NCBI RefSeq assembly: GCF_003031585.1 | Contig: NZ_PWAA01000065.1 | Coordinates: 1 to 64,000 of the forward strand | Direction of reading: 5' to 3' | Length of the DNA: 64,000 nucleotides | Origin: Thalassobius sp. I31.1 | GTDB lineage: Bacteria; Pseudomonadota; Alphaproteobacteria; Rhodobacterales; Rhodobacteraceae | Part shown: one piece after another, positions 44,446 through 54,142 of the stretch | How positions within the stretch are numbered: the stretch's first letter is position 1 | Layout: each line of letters starts with the position of its first letter | Translations under genes and position numbers: made by a program | The notes under the pieces: generated by a model | Database searches by the model: none | What the model saw: only the letters and a program-made list of their open reading frames with translations | What the model was told of the DNA's origin: nothing

Positions 44446-46785
44446 ATGTCAGATGCCGAAATTTCCCGCCTCACAGAACAACAGATGAACCCACGCATCA
44501 CCGCGCTTTGGCACGCCCTGCAACCCTTGCGCACGACACTGTCTTTTATGAATTCAGGTGCACATCCGGATGATGAAACCAGCGCCATGCTGGCGGCTTT
44601 GCGGTTTCGGGACGGGATACATATATCTTACGTCTGCGCCAATCGCGGTGAAGGTGGGCAGAACAACCTGGGGCGTGAAAACGGGGCTGTCCTTGGTGCT
44701 TTGCGCACAGCGGAAATGGAACGCGCCGCAAAGTGCCTTGATATGCGGCTTTACTGGCTGTCTGAAAGCCCGGATGACACGATTACAGACTTCGGGTTTT
44801 CCAAAAGCGGGGAAGAAACCCTGAAGAAATGGGGCAAGGCGCGTACCCTGAAACGCTTTGTGGATGTTGTCCGGCGCGAACGCCCGGATATCCTCTGCCC
44901 GACCTTCCTCGATGTCCCCGGTCAACACGGACATCACCGCGCCATGACACGCGCGGCCCAGAACGTCATGGATCTGGCCGCAAATCCTGATTACCCCGAC
45001 AGTGATCTGCCGATCTGGCAGGTGAAAAAACTGTTCCTGCCCGCCTGGGGTGGGGGTGGCAGCGCTTATGATGACGAAGTACCGCCTCCGACTGCGTCCC
45101 ATATCGTCTATGCCAGGGGCACAGACCCGGTTACCGGTTTCAGCTGGGAGAACATCGGTCAGCAAAGCCGCGCATTCCACAAAAGTCAGGGTATGGGGCG
45201 TTGGGTTTCACCAAAAGATGAACGCGACTGGCCGCTACATCTGCTGGACAATCGCGTTGCAGATGGCCCTGATCTGGCCGCACATATTCCCGCCACGCTT
45301 TGTGATCTCGCCGCTTTGCCTGGTGCAGAGGACATCGCATCCCTGTTACAGTCAGCCCAGACACAATGCGATGCATCCATCGCGGCCTGGCCTGATGAAC
45401 AAGCAATCACAACAACTGCGACGCAGGCCCTTTCATCCATCCGGCAGGCGCACAAACTCTGTCCGGACGCGCTGCAGAATGAAGTGCCCCACCGGCTTGC
45501 ACGCCTTGAAACCGCACTGCAACGGGTCATCTTCCTTGCAAGCGACGCTGATGCCCGGGGATATTGCCTGGGCAACACCCTGCACGTTGAAAACCGCGCG
45601 TCTCACCTGGAAAACCTACGCGCAACCGCCTTGCTGCCTGAAGGCTGGCGGGCACAGGGGGATCAGATCACCCCAGGCGCGCAGGCAGCCCTACATGACG
45701 GGTACCGTGATCACTACGACCCTGCCCTGCCGCCTTTGCCTGCCCTGGAGATACAGTTTGACCACAGCGACCAGCAGATTTGCCTTCGCCTGCCCCTGGA
45801 AAATCCCCCCTTGCCCCTGCCAGCGCAAAGCCTGCGCCTGAACGCGGATCGCAATGTGATCAATCTGCGAAACGGGATAGCCCCCCTGCGCATCACCCTT
45901 GCAGATCTGACTCCGGAAAACGCACAGGCCGAGGTGCAGATCCCTGACGGCTGGGGCGTGGAACAAACTGATCAAACAATTCTTCTGACGCCTCCTGCCG
46001 ATCTGCAACCCGGCTTGTACACCCTGCCTGTGTTGCTGAACGGCCAGGCTGCCAGAAGCGTAGAAAACATAGCCTACCCACATCACGACCCGACAACGCT
46101 GATCAGAGAAGAGAACATAAAAATCAGAGTTCTGGATTGTAAAATTCCACCTGTGCGCGTTGGATATATCGGTGGAGGAAATGACCGCACGGATCATTGG
46201 CTTGCAGCTATGGGGGCAATGGTTACCCCCCTGACAGATGAAGATCTGAAATCCCCTGAAACGCTCGCGCAATACGATACGATTCTGATTGGGATCTTTG
46301 CGCTTGGCTTCCGTGCAGGGCTGGTCGACAGTCTGCCCGCACTCCACAACTGGGTGGATGCAGGCGGCACGATGATCACATTGTACCACCGGCCCGGTGA
46401 CAACTGGGATCCGGAAACCTCTGCCCCGGCCCACCTTGAAATAGGTTTACCTTCGCTGCGCTGGCGGGTCACCGATGAAAACGCCACGATCACGCATATT
46501 GCCCCGGACCACCCGCTGCTGAACACGCCAAATGAAATCACCCCAGATGACTGGTCCGGCTGGCATAAGGAACGCGGGCTTTATTTTGCGAAATCCTGGG
46601 ATGCGAAATATCAGCCTTTGCTGTCTCTGCGCGACCCGGGCGAGCCCCCACATGAAGGGGCACTACTGGCCGCTGAGATTGGAAAAGGACGCCATATTCA
46701 CTGCGCCCTGATCCTGCATTATCAGATGGAGAACCTGGTGCCTGGTGCGTTCCGGCTGATGGCCAATCTGATAGCGAAGCGCTGA
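44446..46785 (+). CDS. PIG-L family deacetylase fused to a glutamine-amidotransferase-like domain
   Basis: The 779-residue protein starts with a PIG-L/LmbE zinc deacetylase domain: AHPDDE at 39-44 (zinc ligands and base), CANRGEGGQNN near 65 and the later PGQHGHHRAM near 158, with the third zinc His. A middle region (about 300-560) looks beta-rich and unassigned. From about 569 (VGYIGGGNDRTDHWL) a class I glutamine amidotransferase/ThuA-like flavodoxin fold follows, with ILIGIFALGFRAG. Such enzymes remove acetyl groups from N-acetyl sugars. No signal peptide is seen, so it acts in the cytoplasm. The start is ATG 44446. It follows the ROK gene by 22 bp and is probably co-transcribed. Confidence 0.88.
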   Translation: MSDAEISRLTEQQMNPRITALWHALQPLRTTLSFMNSGAHPDDETSAMLAALRFRDGIHISYVCANRGEGGQNNLGRENGAVLGALRTAEMERAAKCLDMRLYWLSESPDDTITDFGFSKSGEETLKKWGKARTLKRFVDVVRRERPDILCPTFLDVPGQHGHHRAMTRAAQNVMDLAANPDYPDSDLPIWQVKKLFLPAWGGGGSAYDDEVPPPTASHIVYARGTDPVTGFSWENIGQQSRAFHKSQGMGRWVSPKDERDWPLHLLDNRVADGPDLAAHIPATLCDLAALPGAEDIASLLQSAQTQCDASIAAWPDEQAITTTATQALSSIRQAHKLCPDALQNEVPHRLARLETALQRVIFLASDADARGYCLGNTLHVENRASHLENLRATALLPEGWRAQGDQITPGAQAALHDGYRDHYDPALPPLPALEIQFDHSDQQICLRLPLENPPLPLPAQSLRLNADRNVINLRNGIAPLRITLADLTPENAQAEVQIPDGWGVEQTDQTILLTPPADLQPGLYTLPVLLNGQAARSVENIAYPHHDPTTLIREENIKIRVLDCKIPPVRVGYIGGGNDRTDHWLAAMGAMVTPLTDEDLKSPETLAQYDTILIGIFALGFRAGLVDSLPALHNWVDAGGTMITLYHRPGDNWDPETSAPAHLEIGLPSLRWRVTDENATITHIAPDHPLLNTPNEITPDDWSGWHKERGLYFAKSWDAKYQPLLSLRDPGEPPHEGALLAAEIGKGRHIHCALILHYQMENLVPGAFRLMANLIAKR

Positions 46786-47187
46786 TTACTGCATCTGTGC
46801 CCGGCTGAGCTGCACGGAATCTTCGCGTCCGTCATCATAGATGATACGCACAGAAACACTTTGCACGGATCCACCACCATGCCCCATCATCCAACGGGAG
46901 GTATCCCGGATGGCATTCGGGCGTGGGTCACCTTCATAGCAGCTTTCCATTGCAAGGGCCTGTTCGCCACCGCTGTTCACCCTGTAATGCACGGCACGAA
47001 GACCGCAACGCCAGGCGGCGATTTGCTGAAAATCAAGAACATCCTGACCGCCGCTTTCCCGCAGGCTGACCCAGCCTGAACGGGTCGCCGTCAGAATCGG
47101 ACGAACTTCACCCGCTGTGGTAAAATTATCGGCCGCGGCAGGAAATGCCAGGGCAGACAGAAACAATACCGCCAGAATACGGCGCAT
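46786..47187 (-). CDS. Exported protein of unknown function
   Basis: The 133-residue protein has a clear signal peptide (MRRILAVLFLSALAFPAAAD, cleavage after AAA). The mature part contains SLRESGGQDVLDFQQIAAWRC (in part), a CG/SC cysteine pair and a C-terminal VRIIYDDGREDSVQLSRAQ beta hairpin. I set the start at the ATG 47187; upstream codons do not look like a signal peptide. Its stop directly abuts the end of the convergent deacetylase gene. The function is not known. Confidence 0.75.
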   Translation of the reverse strand: MRRILAVLFLSALAFPAAADNFTTAGEVRPILTATRSGWVSLRESGGQDVLDFQQIAAWRCGLRAVHYRVNSGGEQALAMESCYEGDPRPNAIRDTSRWMMGHGGGSVQSVSVRIIYDDGREDSVQLSRAQMQ

Positions 47188-47306
47188 TGCTGTGGTTTTA
47201 TAGCTCAGACCAGACAATTTTTTCTCCGGTATCATAAATCATGCTTTCAGATCAGGACTGACACCACCTATAAACAAGGTCGTGGCAGCAGGCAAATTGT
47301 GTAATT

Positions 47307-48311
47307 ATGGTAAAAAATAGAGCAAACTCCGAAAAATTCAATGTTGTGATCATAGCACAGTCCGGGCGATTGTCCTATGAGGCCGTGATTTTTGTAACAA
47401 CCTTCCGTCGGCACAACCCGGATTTCGAAGGTAAGCTCTTCGTAGCCGAGCCGCAACCAGGCGATAAATGGCACGGAGATCCGCGCATTCATGACCCGGA
47501 TATTCGCGCGATTCTGGAAAACCACGGGGCCGAAATTATCCCCTTTGACAGCCAGCATTTCGGTCAGAGCTATGCCAATGGCAATAAGATCGAAGCCCTG
47601 AAAGCCCTGCCCAAAGGCGAACCATTTGTCTTTTTTGATACAGATACCCTGATCACCGGCGATCTGCAGAAGGTGCCTTTTGATTTTGACAGCCCTTGTG
47701 CATCCATGAAACGCACCAACACCTGGCCACAGATTGAACTTTATGGTCCTGGATACGGGCAAATCTGGAAATCGCTTTACGATAAATTCGGATTAGACTT
47801 TGAAACCAGCCTGGATCTGTCCCAGCCGGATGAGTACTGGCAACGCTACATGTACTTTAACGCAGGCTGGTTCTTTTATCGCTGCCCGCATGAATTCGGA
47901 AAGTGGTTCACGGAATATGCGGTTGCGATCCGCGATGACCGCCCGGAAGAACTGGTCTGTCAGGAGCTTGATCCTTGGCTGGACCAGGTTGCCCTGCCGC
48001 TGGTGATCCACAAACTGGGCGGCGGCCGCCAGACCATTCCGGCCGGTCTGCTGGATGGCTCTGTTTCCTGCCATTACCGTCTTCTGCCCCTGCTCTATGC
48101 ACGTGAATCCAACGCCGTGGTCGCTGAGCTGGACGAAGCGATTGCCCATAACAAGATCAAGAAAGTGATCAAAGCATATGAACCGATCCGCAAGCTTGTG
48201 TACCAGAAGAAGGGACATAAAGTGCGGGCACTGTTTGATCAGAACAATCTGCCGCGCAAAGAGCAATTCATGCGCAATCAGATCAAAAAGGTAAAACTCT
48301 GGCTGCGCTGA
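47307..48311 (+). CDS. Glycosyltransferase-like protein (GT-A fold)
   Basis: The 334-residue protein has an N-terminal Rossmann-like start (NVVIIAQSGRLSYEAVIFV) and a DxD motif in FVFFDTDTLITGDL (about 108-121), the metal/nucleotide-sugar site of GT-A enzymes. A basic C-terminal tail (RNQIKKVKLWLR) suggests membrane association. No ribosome-binding site is obvious before the ATG. It stands alone between a convergent and a downstream gene. The acceptor is unknown; roseobacter cell-surface glycan synthesis is plausible. Confidence 0.65.
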   Translation: MVKNRANSEKFNVVIIAQSGRLSYEAVIFVTTFRRHNPDFEGKLFVAEPQPGDKWHGDPRIHDPDIRAILENHGAEIIPFDSQHFGQSYANGNKIEALKALPKGEPFVFFDTDTLITGDLQKVPFDFDSPCASMKRTNTWPQIELYGPGYGQIWKSLYDKFGLDFETSLDLSQPDEYWQRYMYFNAGWFFYRCPHEFGKWFTEYAVAIRDDRPEELVCQELDPWLDQVALPLVIHKLGGGRQTIPAGLLDGSVSCHYRLLPLLYARESNAVVAELDEAIAHNKIKKVIKAYEPIRKLVYQKKGHKVRALFDQNNLPRKEQFMRNQIKKVKLWLR

Positions 48312-48387
48312 AGCTGGCCGGGCCGTGTTTATCCCTTTCGGCTCTGTGCTTTCTGAAATCCGCGAATCCGGATTCACTGACAAGAAA

Positions 48388-48420
48388 GTTCTGAATGACC
48401 CCACCCATTCAGAACATTTT
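48388..48420 (+). terminator. Terminator after the glycosyltransferase-like gene
   Basis: GTTCTGAATG (48388-48397) pairs perfectly with CATTCAGAAC (48406-48415), loop 8, followed by ATTTT. Confidence 0.75.
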
Positions 48421-48505
48421 CCCAATCTCACCTCGTGGGATTGACCTTACAGGAACCACAACCCAATCTGCCCTCAACTGACGTATATTCACGAGGGAGA
48501 TTCCA

Positions 48506-49783
48506 ATGTCTGACACCCCACTGGGTTTTGACACACTGCAAATTCACGCGGGCAGCGCACCTGATCCCGCCACAGGCGCACGCCAGACGCCGATCTATCA
48601 GTCCACCGCTTTTGCCTTCCGCGATGCCGATCACGCAGCCAAGCTGTTTAACCTGCAAGAAGTTGGCTATATCTATTCCCGCCTGACCAACCCCACAGTT
48701 GCTGTGCTGCAAGAACGTATCGCAACACTTGAAGGTGGTGCGGGTGCGGTTTGCTGTTCTTCCGGTCACGCAGCACAGATTATGGCGCTGTTTCCGCTGA
48801 TGGCACCCGGGCGCAATGTTGTCGCCTCTACCCGTCTTTACGGCGGCACGCTGACCCAGTTCAGCCAGACGATTAAGCGTTTCGGCTGGGAAGCCAAATT
48901 CGTAGATTTCGACGATACAGATGCGGTTGCGGCAGCGATTGACGATGACACACGCGCGGTCTTCTGTGAAACCATCGCAAACCCGGGTGGTGTCGTGACC
49001 GATCTGGATGCGATATCTGCCGTGACCAAAGCCGCAGGTGTCCCGCTGATCGTCGATAACACCACTGCAACACCTTATCTGTGCCGCCCGTTCGAACATG
49101 GCGCATCCCTGGTTGTGCATTCCACCACGAAATACCTGACAGGCAACGGCACCGTGACCGGTGGCTGTGTTGTCGACAGCGGCACCTTTGACTGGTCCGC
49201 CAGCGATAAGTTCCCGTCCCTGTCCGCACCCGAGCCCGCCTATCACGGCATGACCTTCCATGAGACCTTTGGCGCGCTGGCTTTCACCTTCCACGGCATT
49301 GCTGTGGGTCTGCGTGATCTGGGCATGACCATGAACCCACAGGCGGCGCATTACACATTGATGGGGATCGAAACCCTGTCCCTGCGCATGCAGCGCCACG
49401 TGGAAAATGCAGAGAAAATCGCGAACTGGCTGGAAACCGATCCACGCGTCGAAAGCGTTGGTTGGGCCGGCCTGGCATCAAGCCCCTACAAAGACCGCGT
49501 TGCCCGCATCTGTCCAAAAGGTGCCGGTGCGCTGTTCACCGTTGCCCTGAAGGGCGGCTATGAGGCCTGCGTGAAAACAGTCGACAGCCTGAAGATCTTC
49601 AGCCATGTGGCGAACCTGGGGGATGCACGTTCGCTGATCATCCACCCGGCGTCCACCACCCACCGTCAGCTGACCGAAGACCAGCAGATCGCTGCAGGTG
49701 CCGCGCCAAATGTGGTGCGCTTGTCGATTGGCATTGAAGACGCCGCCGATCTGATCGCCGACCTTGATCAGGCGATGGCCTAA
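48506..49783 (+). CDS. metY: O-acetylhomoserine aminocarboxypropyltransferase (sulfhydrylase)
   Basis: The 425-residue PLP enzyme of the Cys/Met metabolism family makes homocysteine from O-acetylhomoserine and sulfide. It shows GARQTPIYQSTAFAF at the start, YSRLTNPTVAVLQERIATLE (about 57-76), the cofactor-binding VVDNT-like IVDNTTATPYLC and the PLP lysine in VHSTTKYLTGNG (about 210). The length of 425 matches MetY rather than the shorter MetB/MetC. GAGGGAGA precedes the ATG. A strong terminator follows. Confidence 0.93.
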   Translation: MSDTPLGFDTLQIHAGSAPDPATGARQTPIYQSTAFAFRDADHAAKLFNLQEVGYIYSRLTNPTVAVLQERIATLEGGAGAVCCSSGHAAQIMALFPLMAPGRNVVASTRLYGGTLTQFSQTIKRFGWEAKFVDFDDTDAVAAAIDDDTRAVFCETIANPGGVVTDLDAISAVTKAAGVPLIVDNTTATPYLCRPFEHGASLVVHSTTKYLTGNGTVTGGCVVDSGTFDWSASDKFPSLSAPEPAYHGMTFHETFGALAFTFHGIAVGLRDLGMTMNPQAAHYTLMGIETLSLRMQRHVENAEKIANWLETDPRVESVGWAGLASSPYKDRVARICPKGAGALFTVALKGGYEACVKTVDSLKIFSHVANLGDARSLIIHPASTTHRQLTEDQQIAAGAAPNVVRLSIGIEDAADLIADLDQAMA

Positions 49784-49788
49784 AATAC

Positions 49789-49827
49789 AAAAGCCCCCCG
49801 CTTCACGTCGAAACGGGGGGCTTTTTG
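49789..49827. terminator. Bidirectional terminator between metY and hpd
   Basis: A 10-bp stem AAGCCCCCCG / CGGGGGGCTT (49791-49800 with 49814-49823) is followed by a T-run on the plus strand and by an A-rich sequence giving T on the minus strand. It serves both convergent genes. Confidence 0.88.
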
Positions 49828-49844
49828 TTGTAACGCCAGTGACG

Positions 49845-50963
49845 TTATTCTGCGGCGGTGGCAGGCGTATCATCTTCGCCCAGCTCACCATTTGCGATCT
49901 GTTCACGTTCAATCGATTCAAACAGCGCTTTGAAGTTGCCTTCGCCAAAGCCATCATCGCCCTTGCGCTGAATGAACTCAAAGAAGATCGGGCCGATCAC
50001 GGTTTTTGAGAAAATCTGCAGCAGAATGCGGGTTTCTCCGCCATCCACAACGCCTTCGCCATCAATCAGAATGCCGTGCTTTTGCATGCGTTCCAGCGGT
50101 TCTTCGTGATCGACAACGCGTTCATGGCTCATCTCATAATAGCTGGCGGGGGGCGGCGGCATGAAACGCAAACCGCGATCATAGATCTCGTCGGTCGCGT
50201 CATAAAGTTCTTCGGTCCCAACCGCGATATGCTGGATGCCTTCGCCTTTGTATTTCTTCAGATAAGAAACAATCTGCCCCTTCTCACCGCGATCCTCGTT
50301 GATCGGAATGCGGATACGGCCACAGGGCGATGTCAGCGCGCGGCTGACCAGACCAGAGTGCTTACCAGAGATGTCGAAGAAACGGATTTCTTTGAAATTG
50401 AACAGGTTTCCGTAGAACCCGAACCACTTGTCCATGTTCCCTTTGAACACATTGTGGGTCAGGTGATCCAGGTAATAAAAGCCCACACCCGCCGGATGCG
50501 CCGGTGCGATCCAGTCGAATTCATCGTTATAAGGGCTTGTATCGTGATACTGATCAATGAAGTATAAAAGCGATCCGCCAATCCCTTTGATCGCAGGCAC
50601 ATTCAGAGATTTATCATCGGCATCATAGGGTTCAGCCCCCATCTTAATCGCATGTTCATAGGCGTGCTGCGCACCCACAACGCGCCAACCCATCGACGGT
50701 GCACAAGGGCCGTGTTCATCGACAAAGCGCATGCCGAATGATCCGGGTTCGGCGTTCAGGATGTAGGTGATATCGCCCTGTTTCCACAGTTCAATCGCTT
50801 TGGTTTTATGGGTGCCGACATGTTGGTAACCCATCTTCACAAACAGATCGCGCAGCTCCTGCGGGTCTTCATGGGCGAATTCTACGAATTCAAACCCATC
50901 GGTTCCGGCGGGGTTTTCTTCTGAAATCACAGATTTTGGTGCGTTATGTGGAAAGGGTCCCAT
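49845..50963 (-). CDS. hppD: 4-hydroxyphenylpyruvate dioxygenase
   Basis: The 372-residue iron enzyme converts 4-hydroxyphenylpyruvate to homogentisate in tyrosine breakdown. Its two vicinal-oxygen-chelate domains carry the iron ligands in YYLDHLTHNV (His), GIQHIAVGTEELYD (His) and GPIFFEFIQRKGDDGFGEGN (Glu), the last being the family's hallmark C-terminal block. It is divergent from an Lrp-type regulator with a 124-bp gap, a common hpd/hmg arrangement in roseobacters. Later pathway genes (hmgA, fahA) are not in the window. Confidence 0.96.
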   Translation of the reverse strand: MGPFPHNAPKSVISEENPAGTDGFEFVEFAHEDPQELRDLFVKMGYQHVGTHKTKAIELWKQGDITYILNAEPGSFGMRFVDEHGPCAPSMGWRVVGAQHAYEHAIKMGAEPYDADDKSLNVPAIKGIGGSLLYFIDQYHDTSPYNDEFDWIAPAHPAGVGFYYLDHLTHNVFKGNMDKWFGFYGNLFNFKEIRFFDISGKHSGLVSRALTSPCGRIRIPINEDRGEKGQIVSYLKKYKGEGIQHIAVGTEELYDATDEIYDRGLRFMPPPPASYYEMSHERVVDHEEPLERMQKHGILIDGEGVVDGGETRILLQIFSKTVIGPIFFEFIQRKGDDGFGEGNFKALFESIEREQIANGELGEDDTPATAAE

Positions 50964-51087
50964 GGGGGCCTCCTGTGTCTTCTGTTGCGCTTTTTCGGAT
51001 TATGTCGCAAAATATCCGCAATTGACGCGCATAATGACGGTATAATTACCACATCAGCGCGTCAGACCGGCAAGTTAAGGGATTTCA

Positions 51088-51561
51088 ATGCAACAATCAC
51101 GCATCACACTGGATGACATCGATTCTCGCCTGCTGGCCGCTTTGCAACGCAATGCCCACCTGACCGCCCAGGAGCTCAGCGAACAGCTGAATCTGTCTGC
51201 AAGCCAGATCAGCCGCCGTCGCCAACGCCTTGAAAACGCAGGCGTGATCGCCGGTTATTCCGCGCGCTTGTCGCCGAAAGCCGTCGGGTTGACCGTACAG
51301 GCGTTTATCCAGGTGCAAATGGAAAGCCACGCCCCCGAACGGGCCCGTGAATTTGCAACATTAATCAGCACGCGACCTGAAATCACTTCTGCCTGGACCC
51401 TGACTGGCGAGGCCGACTATCTTCTGCGCGCCTGGTGTGACGATCTGACGGCACTGAATCATCTGATCCATGATATTCTGCTGCCACACCCTTCGGTGTC
51501 GCGCGTACAAAGTCAGATTGTTATGGACCAGCTTAAGGCAGACGCCCCCCTGCCCACCTGA
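51088..51561 (+). CDS. Lrp/AsnC family transcriptional regulator
   Basis: This 157-residue regulator has an N-terminal HTH (DIDSRLLAALQRNAHLTAQE, then LSEQLNLSASQISRRRQRLE) and a C-terminal RAM effector domain (AFIQVQMESHAPERAREFAT and the WTLTGEADYLLRAWCDDL segment). It is divergent from hppD and probably senses an aromatic amino acid or intermediate to control tyrosine catabolism. The intergenic stretch has an A+T-rich half-palindrome (GCGCATAATGACGGTATAATTACC, read in two parts) near 51030-51055. Confidence 0.93.
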   Translation: MQQSRITLDDIDSRLLAALQRNAHLTAQELSEQLNLSASQISRRRQRLENAGVIAGYSARLSPKAVGLTVQAFIQVQMESHAPERAREFATLISTRPEITSAWTLTGEADYLLRAWCDDLTALNHLIHDILLPHPSVSRVQSQIVMDQLKADAPLPT

Positions 51562-51576
51562 CATAAGGAATTGAAC

Positions 51577-53436
51577 ATGCAGGAATTTCTACTTCAGGCG
51601 ACAATTTATCTGGGTGCGGCCGTCATCGCGGTACCTATTGCTGCGCGTCTTGGGCTGGGGTCTGTGCTGGGCTATCTTATGGCAGGCATTGTCATTGGCC
51701 CGGTGATTGGCCTTGTTGGGGATGAAACCGAAAGCCTGCGCCATTTTGCGGAATTCGGCGTGGTCATGATGCTGTTCATCGTCGGCCTGGAGCTGGATCC
51801 ACGTGCCCTGTGGGAGATGCGCCATAAGCTGCTGGGACTTGGCGGCTTGCAGATCGGTCTGACGACCCTTGCGATCACCGGCATCAGCATGGGCCTTGGC
51901 TATAATTTCCCGATCAGCCTTTCGATCGGCCTGACCTTTGCCCTGTCCTCTACCGCGATTGTTCTGCAAACCCTGTCTGAAAAGGGCCTGATGGCCAGCA
52001 CCGGGGGACGATCATCTTTCGCCGTCTTGTTGACCCAGGATATCGCCGTCATTCCCATGCTGGCGCTTGTGCCGCTGCTGGCAATGTCACAAGCGGCGGT
52101 CCATCACGACGATCACCACAGCACAGCCATGTCCCTGGTCGAAGGTCTGCCTGGCTGGGGTGTGACGCTTGTGACACTGGGGGCGATCGCCGGCGTGATC
52201 CTTGCGGGTCATTATCTGACCCAACCCCTGTTCCGATACGCCCATATGGCCCGCCTGCGCGAGCTTTACACAGCGCTTTCCCTTGTCATTGTTATTGGCA
52301 TCGCCTTCCTCATGAGCCTTGTGGGCCTGTCCCCTGCCCTTGGCACTTTCCTGGCTGGCGTGGTGCTGGCGAATTCAGAATTCCGCCATGAGCTGGAAGC
52401 CGATGTAGAACCTTTCAAAGGCCTGCTGTTGGGTCTGTTTTTCATCACCGTTGGCGCAGGCATCAGTTTTGAGCTGCTCTTTGCCGCGCCACTAATGCTG
52501 ATCGGTGCGACCCTTGGGGTCATGACAGTCAAAGCTGTGATCCTCTACATCATCGGGCGCGGGTTTGGGCTGAAAGGGCGCGATCAGTGGCTGTTCACCC
52601 TGTCGCTGGCCCAGGCCGGGGAATTTGGCTTTGTGCTGCTCAGCTTCATGGTCACGCAAAACGTGCTGCCCGGCCCGCTTGCGGATCAGCTTCTGTTGAT
52701 TGTCGCGCTCTCCATGCTGCTGACCCCCCTGTTGTTCATCGTCTTTGACAGGCTCACCCATCACCTGCTGTCTGACAGCGAAGTCACGCCGGATGACGAG
52801 ATCACCGAAACTGGCAAAGTCATCGTTGCGGGCATTGGGCGGTTTGGGCAGATCGTGAACCGGATGATCAATGCATCAGGCTTTTCCACCGTCGTGCTGG
52901 ATCACAACCTTGCGGCGGTCAACATGATGAAACGTTTTGGGTTTAAGACGTTTTTCGGCGACCCCACCCGCCCGGATGTCCTGATAGCGGCGGGATTGAA
53001 AGACGCCGATATTCTGGTGATCGCCATTGACGGACCAGAGGCCGCGGTGAAGCTGACACAATTTGCCCGCAAGGCCCGCCCCGACATCCATATCATCGCC
53101 CGCGCAAAGGATCGCATGCATGTGTATGAACTTTATCAGGCAGGTGCGAATGATATTGTGCGGGAAAACTTTGACAGTTCTCTGCGGGCTGGCCGCTATG
53201 CACTCGAAAACCTGGGGCTGACAGAATACGAGGCCCATCAGCAGTCAGAATCCTTCCGCGTGATGGACCGGGAAGCCGTGAAAGAACTGGCGCAATACTG
53301 GAAACCCGGTGTGGCGATTGACGACAACCCCGAATTCATCCACCGCGCCAGCGACATTACCCGGGAACTGGACGTGGCCCTGCTACGTCAGCTGGAGGAA
53401 ATGCGCGGAAAGTCCGACAGCAAAGATCCTGAATAG
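51577..53436 (+). CDS. CPA2-type monovalent cation:proton antiporter (KefB/KefC-like)
   Basis: The 619-residue inner-membrane protein has about 12 helices of the Na+/H+ exchanger fold (residues 1-390, with FGVVMMLFIVGLELDPRALWE and SSTAIVLQTLSEKG). A cytoplasmic RCK_N/TrkA domain follows (VIVAGIGRFGQIVNRMI, about 410-530). It exchanges K+ or Na+ for protons and may respond to redox or electrophile stress. The start is ATG 51577 after AAGGA; a TTG at 51571 is less likely. A histidine-rich HHDDHHS loop near 172-179 is unusual. It follows the Lrp gene by 15 bp. Confidence 0.93.
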   Translation: MQEFLLQATIYLGAAVIAVPIAARLGLGSVLGYLMAGIVIGPVIGLVGDETESLRHFAEFGVVMMLFIVGLELDPRALWEMRHKLLGLGGLQIGLTTLAITGISMGLGYNFPISLSIGLTFALSSTAIVLQTLSEKGLMASTGGRSSFAVLLTQDIAVIPMLALVPLLAMSQAAVHHDDHHSTAMSLVEGLPGWGVTLVTLGAIAGVILAGHYLTQPLFRYAHMARLRELYTALSLVIVIGIAFLMSLVGLSPALGTFLAGVVLANSEFRHELEADVEPFKGLLLGLFFITVGAGISFELLFAAPLMLIGATLGVMTVKAVILYIIGRGFGLKGRDQWLFTLSLAQAGEFGFVLLSFMVTQNVLPGPLADQLLLIVALSMLLTPLLFIVFDRLTHHLLSDSEVTPDDEITETGKVIVAGIGRFGQIVNRMINASGFSTVVLDHNLAAVNMMKRFGFKTFFGDPTRPDVLIAAGLKDADILVIAIDGPEAAVKLTQFARKARPDIHIIARAKDRMHVYELYQAGANDIVRENFDSSLRAGRYALENLGLTEYEAHQQSESFRVMDREAVKELAQYWKPGVAIDDNPEFIHRASDITRELDVALLRQLEEMRGKSDSKDPE

Positions 53437-53454
53437 TCTTTGCTGCCTGCGCCG

Positions 53455-54080
53455 TCATGCGCGTTTCATGGCAACGGTTGCGACACCCATAGCCATCACT
53501 GCGCCGCCGCCAAAGCGGGAGAACCAGGCAAGGGCACCGGGGCGCTTAAAAAAGACACGCATTTTGTCGCCAAGCAAAGCCCAGGCCAAGGCGTTCAGCG
53601 CCGCAAGCGTAACGAAGGTTACAGTGAGGATTACAAACTGTGGCCAGAGCGGACGTTCGACGGAAATGAACTGCGGCACGAAGGCGATGAAGAAAACAAT
53701 GGACTTCGGGTTCAGAGCGGTCACAGCGGTGGCATGGCCAAAGATCTGCAGGGTGCCTTTACCGCTGGCCTCTTCGACATTGCCCAGAGAGGCGTCAGAA
53801 GCGCTGCGGAACAACTTAATACCAAGATAGATCAGTAGGCCGCCCCCACCCATTTCAGCGCCGTGAACACCGTGGCTGAAGCAAGAACCAGCGCCCCCAA
53901 CCCGGCAAGTGACGCTGACATGGCAATCAGATCACCAAGCGCTACGCCTGTCGCAGTGGCCAGCGCCACAGAGCGACCTTTGCTGATGGCATAGCTCAGA
54001 ACCAGCAGAATGGTCGAGCCGGGTATCATCAACAATGCTGAGGACGCCGCCACGAAGGCAAGCCAGATTTCGATGCTCAT
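53455..54080 (-). pseudogene. LysE family amino-acid exporter with a single-base frameshift
   Basis: The ATG at 54080 opens a typical LysE/RhtB start (MSIEIWLAFVAASSALLMIP, then GSTILLVLSYAISKGRSVAL). The frame ends at TGA directly after KWVGAAY. The remainder (LIYLGIKLFRSASDASLGN to TVAMKRA) continues in another frame from the same spot (about 53835). Insertion of one C, giving TACCTGATC, restores KWVGAAYLIYLGIKLF exactly as in the family and yields 208 residues. It is either a real mutation or a sequencing error. Confidence 0.88.
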
Positions 54081-54142
54081 GATAAGAATTCCCCTCATCA
54101 GATCCAGTTCAGCCAGCCATAGGAATACCCACCTGTAAAGCA

